From: Coriobacteriaceae bacterium AM113-163
GTDB lineage: Bacteria; Actinomycetota; Coriobacteriia; Coriobacteriales; Coriobacteriaceae
Reading direction: 5' to 3'
Assembly (NCBI GenBank): GCA_027673765.1
Contig: JAQDWB010000008.1
Coordinates: forward strand, 32,782-96,781
DNA: 64,000 nt
Both the position numbers and the translations under genes were made by a program. This document shows, one piece after another, positions 26,352-34,413 of the stretch. The notes under the pieces are model-generated. The model did no database searches and was not told the DNA's origin. It saw only the letters and a list, made by a program, of their open reading frames with translations. Each line of letters begins with the position of its first letter. Positions within the stretch are counted from its first letter, which is position 1.

Positions 26352-27820
26352 CGGGCACCGCCTTCCCCACCTGCGGCGTTGCAGTTAGCAAGCGAGACCA
26401 CCTCAACGGATGGGTTCCCCTCGACAGATAGGTCCTCCCCGACAGGCGACTCAGCAAGCGCGCCGACTTCGGCAAGCTCCTCGGCATCCGCGCCCGCACC
26501 ACGCGCGCTGACGAGGAACACGGGGTTTTGCGCCTTCATAAGATGGTGCGAGCCTACAGCCTCGGCACGGGCGGCCGACACCTGGCACGCCTCGAACCCC
26601 TTAAAGCGCGAACCCGAGAGGAGCGCGCACGCCTCGGTGAGCGTCTCAACGGTGACGCATGGCACGCACAGGCGAACCTGCGAGTTCTTCTCGAGCGCCG
26701 CCTCCACAATGGAGGGAAGCTCGCCCGCGCTCCCGCCGACGAACACGGCGTCGGGGACGGGCAGTTTCGCGAGCGCTTCGGGGGCGACACCGGGGACCGC
26801 ATGCACGTTGCCGCACCCGAATGCATCCGCGTTCTCTCGGATGAGCCGCACGCCGGCCGCGTTGCGCTCGACCGCCCATACCGACCCCGCTCGCGCGACG
26901 AGCGCCGCCTCGATCGAAACGCTCCCCGTGCCGGCGCCGACATCCCACACGGTGTCGGTCGCGGTAAGGCGCAGCTTCGCGAGCGCGACGGCGCGCACCT
27001 CCTGCTTGGTCATGGGAACGTCGCCGCGGGTGAAGAGCTCGTCGGGAATGCCCGAGGAAGCGTACGGCCAGCGGGAGCTCGCGGCGCGGAATGCGCCGGC
27101 AGAGTCCGCCGCGAAAGAAGCCGCCGCGGGCGCAGGCGCGCCGGCCGGCGCCTCGGAGGCTGCGCTAGAGCCCGCAGGCGACCCGGCGCAGCCTGCGAAC
27201 TCGATAAGCATCACGTTCAAGTCGTCGAACGTCTGACCTGCGATTTCACTTGCGGTCGCGCAGGTGATGCGCTCGTCGGGGTACGACAGGCGCTCGGCCA
27301 CCGTCACGCGCGCGTCCCCGAAGCCAGCCTGCACAAGCTCGCCCGAAAGCCGCGAGGGGTCTTCCCCGCCCGACGTGGCGAGGAAGAGCTCACCTGCGCG
27401 CTCGGCCTCGGCCACGATGTCGCACGCCACGCCGTGAGCGCTCGCGAAGCGCCAATCCTGCCATGGACGCGCGAGGCGCGCGGCGAGATACGACGCTGAG
27501 CTTATGCCGGGAATGACGCGCACGTCCACCTGCGCGTCGCCGGAGAGCGCCTCCACCAGGCGGCGCGCGCCGCTGAACAGCCCCACATCGCCCGTCATCA
27601 CGACCACGGCGCGCTGCCACGACGCCGCATCGGTGAGCGCGGCGACGATGTCCGCCGTCTTCACGAGCTCGCATCTCACCACGTCGGGCGGCACGTCGAT
27701 GCTGACAAGCGCGCGATGAGCGCCGATGACCACGTCGGCGATGTCGATCGCGTCGAGCGCCGCGCGCGAGAGCAAGTCGGGGTTTCCGGGCCCCGCCCCG
27801 ATGATCGTTACCTTTCGCAT
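26348..27820 (-). CDS. cobL: precorrin-6Y / cobalt-precorrin C5,C15-methyltransferase, fused CbiE-CbiT
   Basis: Methylates C5 and C15 and decarboxylates the C12 acetate. Residues 1-200 are CbiE (TIIGAGPGNPDLL, VVMTGDVGLFSGA, PGISSASYLAARL). After an Ala/Ser-rich linker of about 45 residues comes CbiT from about 245 (IPDELFTRGDVPMTKQEVRA, then SAM motif VWDVGAGTGSVSIEAAL). I trim the ORF to ATG 27820 (MRKVTIIGAGPGN), which lies 13 bases inside cbiH. The C-terminal 50 residues are Glu/Ala-rich and not conserved. Fused CobL-type proteins are common in actinobacteria. Confidence 0.94.
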   Translation of the reverse strand: MRKVTIIGAGPGNPDLLSRAALDAIDIADVVIGAHRALVSIDVPPDVVRCELVKTADIVAALTDAASWQRAVVVMTGDVGLFSGARRLVEALSGDAQVDVRVIPGISSASYLAARLARPWQDWRFASAHGVACDIVAEAERAGELFLATSGGEDPSRLSGELVQAGFGDARVTVAERLSYPDERITCATASEIAGQTFDDLNVMLIEFAGCAGSPAGSSAASEAPAGAPAPAAASFAADSAGAFRAASSRWPYASSGIPDELFTRGDVPMTKQEVRAVALAKLRLTATDTVWDVGAGTGSVSIEAALVARAGSVWAVERNAAGVRLIRENADAFGCGNVHAVPGVAPEALAKLPVPDAVFVGGSAGELPSIVEAALEKNSQVRLCVPCVTVETLTEACALLSGSRFKGFEACQVSAARAEAVGSHHLMKAQNPVFLVSARGAGADAEELAEVGALAESPVGEDLSVEGNPSVEVVSLANCNAAGGEGGAR

Positions 27821-28551
27821 GGAATCTCCCGATACCCGCGCGGCGTGACCATACGGCCGCCTACGCGCTTCGTGTCCGCGTTGCCGACGAACACGGTGGT
27901 GAACATGTCGGCGTCGAACTCCCCCAGCTCGGAGAGCCTGCACATGCCCGACTGCTGCCCCTCGCGCCCGATGTTGCGTACCCAGCCGCAGAGCGTGTCG
28001 GGGGCCTTCCATTCGAGCATAATCTTCGCCGCGCGCGAGAGCCTGTCGGCGCGCTTTCTGCTGCGCGGGTTGTACAAACAGATGCAGAAGTCGGCGCTCG
28101 CCACGGCGGCGAGCCTGCGCTCGATGACCTCCCACGGCGTGAGCAGGTCGGAGAGCGACACGACCGCGAAGTCGTGGGCAAGCGGGGCGCCGAGCACCGC
28201 CGACCCGCTCTGAGCCGCGGTGGCCCCGGCGATAACTTCCACGTCTACATCGGGGTAGTCCTCAGCAAGCTCCAGCACGGGGCTCGCCATGCCGTACACG
28301 CCCGCGTCACCGCTGCACACAAGCGCCACGGCTTCTCCGCACTGCGCGCGCGAAAGCGCCAGGCGGCACCGCTCGACCTCGTGCATCATCGGCGTCGCGA
28401 GATGCGCCGCGTCGGGCACGGCGGCGAGCGCGAGCTCCACGTATTTCGTATACCCCACAACGATGTCGGCCGCCTCGAGCGCGCGCCGAGCCGCAATCGT
28501 CATGCCGTCGGGGCCGCCCGGGCCGATCCCCACCACGAAGAGCTTTCCCAT
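27808..28551 (-). CDS. cbiH: precorrin-3B / cobalt-precorrin-3 C17-methyltransferase
   Basis: Methylates C17 and contracts the ring (CobJ/CbiH). KLFVVGIGPGGPDGMT at the N-terminus and LVCSGDAGVYGMASPVLE near 80 are typical of the family. VIAGATAAQSGSAVLGAPL and LYNPRSRKRAD follow. I start at ATG 28551 with AAGGAG five bases upstream; a GTG at 28554 is possible. The start overlaps the cbiG stop by one base. It has 247 residues. Confidence 0.94.
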   Translation of the reverse strand: MGKLFVVGIGPGGPDGMTIAARRALEAADIVVGYTKYVELALAAVPDAAHLATPMMHEVERCRLALSRAQCGEAVALVCSGDAGVYGMASPVLELAEDYPDVDVEVIAGATAAQSGSAVLGAPLAHDFAVVSLSDLLTPWEVIERRLAAVASADFCICLYNPRSRKRADRLSRAAKIMLEWKAPDTLCGWVRNIGREGQQSGMCRLSELGEFDADMFTTVFVGNADTKRVGGRMVTPRGYREIPCER

Positions 28552-29684
28552 CACCGCTCCTTAAACGAAAGTTCGATAGTTACCTTGGAAAACGCGACGG
28601 TCACGCCGCCGTGAGCGAGCTTCGGGAAGATAAGTTTGCCCCCGCCCGCGAGCGCCGCGCGCTCGCACACATTGTCGACCCCCACCGTCGCGCGCACGAA
28701 ATCAGATGGCGAAACGCTACCTTCGACCTGCGACAACTCCTCTGCGGAATACGTCGCAAGCGGAATCTTGCGCGCGCGGCAGAAGGCGAGCAGACCCTCC
28801 TCGTGCGCCTTCACGTCGATCGTCGCCGCCTCGCGCACGGCCGAAGGCGAGATACCCGCCTGCCCGCACGCGAGAAGAAACGCCTCCCCGATCGCTTCGG
28901 CGCACGCACCGCGACGGCACCCTATGCCCGCAACGATGCAGGGCACGACAAGGCGAAGCGGCTCGGGCGCAGGCGCCTGCGCCCGCACGCCCGCCGGCTT
29001 CCCCGTCTCACCGGCGGGCACGACATCGCCCGTCGTCTCCGCTGCGCGAACGGACGCACCTGCATTCGCGCCAGCGAACGGCGACACGACAATATCGGCC
29101 CGAGCGCGGTCGGACGCAATGTCAACCCCCTCAGGCGGCTGTCCCGAAATCGGCATGTCGGAATAGAGCGCCACGCGCCCGCCCGAAAGCAGCCGCGCCG
29201 ACACTCGCTTGATGGCCTCGGGATTCGAAACGGCGAGCCCCGCACAGCGCGCCCACGTATCCACCGCCCACACGCCGCGGACGTCGGTCGCCGTGGTGAT
29301 GACGGGGATGGCCCCTGCCGCGCGTGCCACAGTTTGCGCAAGCTCGTTCGCACCGCCCAAATGCCCCGACAAAAGCGGGACGGCAAAGCGCCCCGCCTCG
29401 TCGATTGCCACAACCGCGGAATCGCTTGCCTTCGAGGCGACATGCGGCGCGATCGCCCGCACGGCGATGCCCGCCGCGCCCACGAACAGAAGCGCGTCCG
29501 ACGCTTCCCACGCGAGCGCCGTCCATGCGCGCAGGTCGGCCTTCCCCTCGCCGAACCCGCGCGAAACGGAAACGTCCCAGCCAGGGTCATCTTCACCTGT
29601 CTGCGCGCAATCGGAAAGCGCGTGTGCGGTGCGCTCCGCCAACGCATACCCCCTCTCAGTGAACGCTATGCAGGAAACCCTCAT
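28551..29684 (-). CDS. cbiG: cobalt-precorrin-5A hydrolase
   Basis: Opens the delta-lactone and releases acetaldehyde in the anaerobic (cobalt-early) route. The N-terminal half carries ALLFVGAAGIAVRAIAPHV and LLSGHLGGANELAQ. An Ala/Gly-rich linker (about 205-240) follows, and the C-terminal CbiG domain has VAGIGCRRGACAEAI and FSAEELSQVEG-like sequence. Presence of cbiG and cbiD marks the anaerobic pathway. It has 377 residues. Its ATG immediately follows the cbiL stop (TAGATG). Confidence 0.94.
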   Translation of the reverse strand: MRVSCIAFTERGYALAERTAHALSDCAQTGEDDPGWDVSVSRGFGEGKADLRAWTALAWEASDALLFVGAAGIAVRAIAPHVASKASDSAVVAIDEAGRFAVPLLSGHLGGANELAQTVARAAGAIPVITTATDVRGVWAVDTWARCAGLAVSNPEAIKRVSARLLSGGRVALYSDMPISGQPPEGVDIASDRARADIVVSPFAGANAGASVRAAETTGDVVPAGETGKPAGVRAQAPAPEPLRLVVPCIVAGIGCRRGACAEAIGEAFLLACGQAGISPSAVREAATIDVKAHEEGLLAFCRARKIPLATYSAEELSQVEGSVSPSDFVRATVGVDNVCERAALAGGGKLIFPKLAHGGVTVAFSKVTIELSFKER

Positions 29685-30374
29685 CTAGCGCACCACCATC
29701 GTCGAGAAGTAACTGCCCCGATCGGGCACATCGTCGAGCGAGCGGTACACGCGCTCGCCCGGAAGCCCACAGTCCTCTACGAGCTCGGCACCGTCGAAGG
29801 CGCCCTCCTCGCGAAGGATGCGCTTCGTGTCCGCAAGCGAGCGGCGCGCCTTCATGACCACCTTCGTCCCCGGCCAGCCGATTGCACGGCGCACGTCGTC
29901 GTAGCCGCCGGGCACGATGTGCAGAGGCGACGACATCTCGGGCGTGAGGTCGCGCTCGAGCGCTGCGGCGACCGCGCAGAAGCTCGGCACGCCGGGAATG
30001 GCGCGCGCCTCGAACCCGCAGGCGCGCACGTCGGGCGCTATGCGCTGGAAGGTGGCGTAGATGCTCGGGTCCCCCAGGTTCAGCAGCGCGACGTCGCGGA
30101 CCGCATCCAGGTGCGCGACAAGCTCGCGAACAAGCGAGGCATGCTCGGCCGCGCGGCGCTCGACGTCGCGCGTCATCGAGAATCGCACGGGGATCACCGT
30201 CTTGCCTGTAAGGTCGACGGCGCCGCGCACGATGTCGAGCGCGACCATGGCCCCGTCCGCCGTCTGCGGTGCGGCGATGACCGGACACGATTCGATTGTG
30301 CGGACGGCCTTGATCGTGAGCAGCTCGGGGTCGCCAGGCCCCGTGCCCACCCCGTACAGCACGCCTTTACTCAT
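29685..30374 (-). CDS. cbiL: precorrin-2 / cobalt-precorrin-2 C20-methyltransferase
   Basis: First methylation after precorrin-2 (CobI/CbiL). LYGVGTGPGDPELLTIKA at the N-terminus, LNLGDPSIYATFQRIA near 97 and IPGVPSFCAVAAAL near 125 identify it. I start at ATG 30374 (MSKGVLYGVG), which overlaps the cbiD stop by eight bases. It has 229 residues. Confidence 0.95.
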   Translation of the reverse strand: MSKGVLYGVGTGPGDPELLTIKAVRTIESCPVIAAPQTADGAMVALDIVRGAVDLTGKTVIPVRFSMTRDVERRAAEHASLVRELVAHLDAVRDVALLNLGDPSIYATFQRIAPDVRACGFEARAIPGVPSFCAVAAALERDLTPEMSSPLHIVPGGYDDVRRAIGWPGTKVVMKARRSLADTKRILREEGAFDGAELVEDCGLPGERVYRSLDDVPDRGSYFSTMVVR

Positions 30375-31551
30375 ACGTAGCCCCCAATTCCCCGATAACT
30401 GCATCGGCGCCCGACGTGCGGAAAAGCTCTCGGCGCTCGGCGTCGAACACGACCGCGGCGATGTCGCATGCGCCCGCCGCGCGGCGGCGCAACCTGTCCT
30501 CGATTGCCACAGCGAGCGAGGCGGACGCAGCGTCCCCCACGCCGGCGGCCTCGATTACCTCGAGCGCCGCCGTGGTCGTGACCGACGACATGATCTCGCG
30601 CACGGTCTTCGTGCACGCGCCGGCCAAGGCCGCGTGGGCGGCCAGAATCTCCGCGCGGCAGTCGGCGGTACGCGAATGGGTGTCCATGATGCCGCCCGCA
30701 ACCTTCACCAGCTTGCCGATGTGTCCCACAAGAAGAACATTGGTAAATCCCTCGCGAACGCAGCAATCAATCGCATCGCCCACGAAGTTGGAGATGAAGA
30801 CCACCGGTGCACCATTTAGGTGGAAATGCCCCGAGATGAACTGCCCGCCGTAGTTGCCGGGCGTGAGCACGACTCCGCGCCGCCCCATAGCCGCATGCTG
30901 CCGGATCTCGAGCTCGATGCTGTCGCGCAAGGCAGCAAGGCTGCGCGGCTCGACGATGCCCGTCGTGCCCAGGATGGAAATGCCGTCCTCTATCCCCAGG
31001 TGCGGGTTGAAGGTCTTTTCGGCAAGGGCAACACCCTCGGGTACCGAAATCGTCACAGCGATATTTCCAGAAAAGCCGTGCGCGTCGCACACCTCGCGCA
31101 CCGCCGAAGTGATCATCGCGCGCGGCGTCGCGTTGATGGCGGCCGCCCCCACCGGCTGCTCGAGCCCGGGCAACGTCACGCGCCCCACGCCCACGCCGCC
31201 ATCGACGGAAACTTCCGATTCGCGCGCGGGCACGCCCTTGCTGCCCGCAGCACCCGTGCCCGACCCCGCATGTTCCACGCGCGCGTACACGAGCACGCCG
31301 TCGGTCACATCGGCATCGTCGCCTGCGTCCTTTCGCACGGCGCACTGGGCGCACCCCTCGCCGATACATGCGTCGACCACGTTCGCCTCGACGGGCAGCC
31401 CGCCGGGGGTGACGATCGACACGCGGCCGACGGGCTTTCGTGACAAGAGCATCTCGCAGGCCGCCTTCGCCGCGAGCGCGGCGCAGCTCCCCGTGGTGTA
31501 GCCGCAGCGCAGGCGGGTCGTCCCGGTATATATGTAGTGCTCGAAGGCCAC
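30367..31551 (-). CDS. cbiD: cobalt-precorrin-5B C1-methyltransferase
   Basis: Methylates C1 in the anaerobic pathway. The signature LRCGYTTGSCAALAAKAA lies near residue 15. VTVPEG-like TISVPEGVALAEKTFNP, ISILGTTGIVEP, and LTPGNYGG with VFISNFVGDAID follow. It starts at GTG 31551, one base after the cbiF stop; the in-frame region upstream is inside cbiF. It has 394 residues, the usual length being about 370-380. Confidence 0.95.
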   Translation of the reverse strand: MAFEHYIYTGTTRLRCGYTTGSCAALAAKAACEMLLSRKPVGRVSIVTPGGLPVEANVVDACIGEGCAQCAVRKDAGDDADVTDGVLVYARVEHAGSGTGAAGSKGVPARESEVSVDGGVGVGRVTLPGLEQPVGAAAINATPRAMITSAVREVCDAHGFSGNIAVTISVPEGVALAEKTFNPHLGIEDGISILGTTGIVEPRSLAALRDSIELEIRQHAAMGRRGVVLTPGNYGGQFISGHFHLNGAPVVFISNFVGDAIDCCVREGFTNVLLVGHIGKLVKVAGGIMDTHSRTADCRAEILAAHAALAGACTKTVREIMSSVTTTAALEVIEAAGVGDAASASLAVAIEDRLRRRAAGACDIAAVVFDAERRELFRTSGADAVIGELGATYE

Positions 31552-31552
31552 G

Positions 31553-32344
31553 CTAGCTGCTCGCCTTCCGATACCCTGTGGCAAACGAAGGGTCGTAAAG
31601 CTTGCTGCGCTCGTACGACTCCGCTTGCGCGCCGTTGTGCGCAAGCCCGCCGCGAGCTCCGAGCACGCGGCCCACCACCACGAGCGCCGTGCGGTCGATA
31701 CCCTCTCGCGCGCCCGCATCGGCGAGCGTGCCCACCGTACATCGCACCACGCGCTCCTCAGGCCAGGTCGCCTTGTACACGAGCGCCGCCGGCTCGTCGG
31801 AGCTGCGGCCCGCGCCCAAAAGCTCGGCGGAAAGCTCGGCGAGCATACCCGAGCTCAGGAAGATGACCATAGTCGAGCCGCTTTCCGCCATGGTGCGCAT
31901 GCCCTCGCCCGCGGGCATGGGGGTACGTCCGGAAAGCCGCGTGATCACGACCGACTGGCTGATTCCCGGCAGCGTGTATTCCTGGCGAAGCGCCGCCGCG
32001 GCACCGCAAAAGCTCGACACGCCGGGCACCACCTCGTAGTCCACGCCGCGCGCGTCGAGCGCGTCCATCTGCTCCTGGATGGCGCCGTACAGGCACGGGT
32101 CGCCCGTGTGCAGGCGCACCACTTCCTCGCCCCGCGCATCTGCCGCGCACATCACGTCGAGCACTTCCTCCAAGGTCATGTGCGCGCTGTCGTAGACGAC
32201 GCAGGATTCCTTGCACTCGGCGAGCAGCTCGGGATTCACAAGGCTTCCCGCCCAAACGACTACGTCGGCCGCGCGCAGAAGGCGCGCCCCGCGCAGCGTG
32301 ATAAGGTCGGCGGCGCCCGAGCCTGCGCCAACGATATGAATCAT
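31553..32344 (-). CDS. cbiF: precorrin-4 / cobalt-precorrin-4 C11-methyltransferase
   Basis: Methylates C11 (CobM/CbiF). MIHIVGAGSGAADLITLRG opens the protein, and RLHTGDPCLYGAIQEQMDAL near 85 and VVPGVSSFCGAAAAL near 110 are signatures. I trim the ORF to ATG 32344, which has GGGAAGG upstream; the ORF extension runs into the leader region. It is the first gene of the minus-strand cobalamin operon. No cobalamin riboswitch is recognisable in its own leader. Confidence 0.95.
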   Translation of the reverse strand: MIHIVGAGSGAADLITLRGARLLRAADVVVWAGSLVNPELLAECKESCVVYDSAHMTLEEVLDVMCAADARGEEVVRLHTGDPCLYGAIQEQMDALDARGVDYEVVPGVSSFCGAAAALRQEYTLPGISQSVVITRLSGRTPMPAGEGMRTMAESGSTMVIFLSSGMLAELSAELLGAGRSSDEPAALVYKATWPEERVVRCTVGTLADAGAREGIDRTALVVVGRVLGARGGLAHNGAQAESYERSKLYDPSFATGYRKASS

Positions 32345-32499
32345 CCGAGCCTTCCCTTCCCGTTTCTCATCGCAACCGTTTACGCCGCCATTCGCGCAGC
32401 GGGCAAAACACGGCGCCTGCGGCAGCAATCGGCGCAAATACGCAGGCAGGAGGCGCAATGCCGCCCGCGCTGGCTTTGACACGTTCACAAGTGCCCACT

Positions 32500-32505
32500 A
32501 TCATA
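32500..32505 (-). promoter_or_regulatory. candidate -10 box for the cobalamin operon
   Basis: TATGAT on the minus strand about 156 bases before the cbiF start. A good -35 is not seen at 16-18 bases, so this is weak. It falls in the 458-base divergent spacer, which otherwise holds the riboswitch at 32545-32680 and a 14-base direct repeat. Confidence 0.25.
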
Positions 32506-32544
32506 GTAAAAGTTTCGGCAACGAGCATATGACAATCGGATAAA

Positions 32545-32680
32545 AGGAAATGACCGGCGCGGCGCCTGCACAGCCCGCGCTGGCTTGCGGAGGGAACCAG
32601 GTGGGAATCCTGGGCAAGGGACATTACTGTATAGGACGCGCGGGCGAACCGCCTCGCGCCCCAAGCCAGACTGCTTCGCC
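32545..32680 (+). promoter_or_regulatory. cobalamin riboswitch
   Basis: The plus strand contains GGAGGGAACCAGGTGGGAAT followed by CCTGGGCAAGGGACATTACTGT (32589-32630), the B12-box core (consensus GGGAA...GGTG.GAATCC...C.CTGT). GCTGGCTTG (32579-32587) pairs with CAAGCCAG (32662-32669), and GCCAGACTGC at the 3' side matches the usual closing segment. Aptamer limits are approximate. Downstream hairpins (CACGGC/GCCGTG at 32688-32702) precede the cbiK start at 32803, but the expression platform is not resolved. It would lower expression of the cbiK-btuFCD-like operon when cobalamin is plentiful. Confidence 0.85.
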
Positions 32681-32802
32681 TTTTCCTCACGGCATCGCCG
32701 TGGCGTTAGCTCCTTGTGAACCCCGAGGGGTGCGCTTTTCTTTCGCTTGTGCCGACAAGCAACTGTCGCCGGGGGACCGGCAAACCGAGGAAAGGAAAAA
32801 CC

Positions 32803-33729
32803 ATGTCCGACCAGATGTCACGCCGCGGCTTCATGGGCGCCGCAGCAACCGGAGCCGTCGCGCTCGCCGGAGTCGCGCTCGCGGGCTGCTCCAACACCTC
32901 CGCGAGTTCCGAGAAATCTAGTGAAAAGGAGAAGGCCGCGAAGCCGGTCATCCTCGTCACGAGCTTCGGCACGAGCTACAACGACTCGCGCCACATCACC
33001 ATCGGCGCCATCGAAGACGCTATCCGCGAGAAGTACTGGCAGGACTACGACATCCGCCGCGCCTTCACCGCGCAGATCATCATCGACAAGCTGAAGAAGC
33101 GCGACGGCATCACGATCGACAACATGACCGAGGCGCTTGACCGCTGCGTGGAAGACGGCGTGAAGGAAATCGTCGTGCAGCCGACGCATCTCATGGCTGG
33201 CCTGGAATACGCCGACGTGAAAGACGAGCTCGACAAGTACGCCGACAAGTTCGACAAGATCTCGCTCGGCGACCCGCTGCTCACCTCCGACGACGACTAC
33301 AAAAAGGTGGCCGCAGCCATTAAGGAGAACATGGCGTCCTTCGACGACGGCGAGACGGCGCTGTGCCTCATGGGCCACGGCACCGAAGCCGATTCCAACG
33401 CCGACTATGCCAAGATGCAGGAAGTGTTCAAGAACGAGGGTTTGACGCAGTTCTTCGTCGGCACCGTCGAGGCTGAACCGACCTGCGAGGATGTTATCGC
33501 CGCCGCGAGCGCCGCAGGCTACAAGAAGGCCGTGCTCGCGCCGTTCATGGTGGTCGCGGGCGACCACGCGAACAACGACATGGCAGACGAGACCGACCCC
33601 GACAGCTGGGCTGCGAAGTTCGTGGCCGCCGGCTTCGAAGTGACGTGCCTGCTCCAGGGTCTGGGACAGAACGTCGCGGTCGACGACATCTACGTCTCGC
33701 ACGTGGACGACGCCATCGCCAAGCTGTAA
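32803..33729 (+). CDS. cbiK: exported lipoprotein CbiK-type cobaltochelatase
   Basis: A 308-residue class II chelatase of the CbiK family, which inserts cobalt into sirohydrochlorin. The N-terminus has a twin-arginine signal (SRRGFMG) and a lipobox ending LAGC with Cys 29, so it should be exported by Tat and lipid-anchored outside the membrane. Metal/substrate histidines appear in QPTHLMAGLEY (His129), LMGHGTEADSN (His192) and VAGDHANNDMA (His255). It is first in a riboswitch-controlled operon with an importer. A periplasmic CbiK is known from Desulfovibrio vulgaris; the role here is inferred. GAGGAAAGG precedes the chosen ATG. Confidence 0.88.
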   Translation: MSDQMSRRGFMGAAATGAVALAGVALAGCSNTSASSEKSSEKEKAAKPVILVTSFGTSYNDSRHITIGAIEDAIREKYWQDYDIRRAFTAQIIIDKLKKRDGITIDNMTEALDRCVEDGVKEIVVQPTHLMAGLEYADVKDELDKYADKFDKISLGDPLLTSDDDYKKVAAAIKENMASFDDGETALCLMGHGTEADSNADYAKMQEVFKNEGLTQFFVGTVEAEPTCEDVIAAASAAGYKKAVLAPFMVVAGDHANNDMADETDPDSWAAKFVAAGFEVTCLLQGLGQNVAVDDIYVSHVDDAIAKL

Positions 33730-33738
33730 ACTCGCCGC

Positions 33739-33810
33739 GCACGGGGGCGCCGGTCGCGTCCCCGTGCAACGGGCATGCGCCTTTCCCCGACTGACGACGC
33801 ATGCCCGTTG
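33739..33810 (+). repeat. two adjacent strong hairpins after cbiK
   Basis: GCACGGGG (33739-33746) pairs with CCCCGTGC (33760-33767). The next stem, CAACGGGCATGCG (33767-33779) with CGCATGCCCGTTG (33798-33810), is a perfect 13-bp match sharing one base. No U-run follows, so they look like mRNA-stabilising or differential-expression structures between cbiK and the small lipoprotein gene. Confidence 0.7.
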
Positions 33811-33875
33811 CATTCGCATCCCGACCGCCCACCGCACGGCACGGGCGGTCGAAGCGATTGAAAGGAACCCCCTCC

Positions 33876-34409
33876 ATGTTGAAGAAAACCCTCGTCTTCG
33901 CCCTGTCGGCGGCGCTTTGCGCGTTCTCGCTCGCCGGCTGTGCCGGAAATTCAATCGACAGCGCAAAGGCAAGCGATGCCGATTCCCAGGAAAAGACCGA
34001 ACAGGCGGCCGATGCGCCCGCGGGCGCAAGCGCTGCCCCCATCACCGCCGACAAGGTGGCCGACGGCACCTATCCAATCACCGTAGATTCCAGCTCGAAC
34101 ATGTTCAGGATCGTGGACGCCCAGCTCATCGTGGAAAACGGCTCCATGCACTGCGTGATGACGCTTTCCGGCACGGGCTACGGCAAGCTCTTCATGGGCA
34201 CGGGCGACGAGGCTGCCGCCGCGAGCGAGGCCGACTTCATCCCCTATGTGGAAAACGCGGAAGGCAAGTACACCTACGACGTGCCCGTTGATGCGCTCGA
34301 CGAGGACACCGCCTGTGCCGCGTGGAGTATTAGAAAAGAGCAGTGGTACGACCGCACACTTGTGTTCGAATCCGCCGGCGTCGATCTGCGCGCCGACGCA
34401 CTGAAGTAA
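33876..34409 (+). CDS. small lipoprotein with a beta-rich, NEAT-like domain
   Basis: A 177-residue protein with a lipoprotein signal (MLKKTLVFALSAALCAFSLAGC, lipid Cys 22), an acidic spacer, then one domain of about 115 residues. The domain runs from DGTYPITVDSSSNMFRI through TLSGTGYGKLFMG to YTYDVPVDALDEDTA. The same pattern occurs in the N-terminal domain of the next gene's product. The pattern (Y.V.V, then IV..G..., then TLS.. Y.KL, then V.LDED) resembles haem-binding NEAT domains, but I cannot confirm this without a structure search. I start at ATG 33876; an in-frame upstream extension is not signal-like. Confidence 0.65.
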   Translation: MLKKTLVFALSAALCAFSLAGCAGNSIDSAKASDADSQEKTEQAADAPAGASAAPITADKVADGTYPITVDSSSNMFRIVDAQLIVENGSMHCVMTLSGTGYGKLFMGTGDEAAAASEADFIPYVENAEGKYTYDVPVDALDEDTACAAWSIRKEQWYDRTLVFESAGVDLRADALK

Positions 34410-34413
34410 CGCC

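Noticed and set aside
28611-30380. 589-residue plus-strand ORF inside the cobalamin operon
   Set aside because: Arg/His-rich shadow of cbiG and cbiL; no motif, and both real genes have full signatures.
32345-32560. Cobalamin riboswitch for the minus-strand cbiF operon
   Set aside because: The minus-strand leader lacks a GCCACTGT-like B12 box; the box found reads only on the plus strand.
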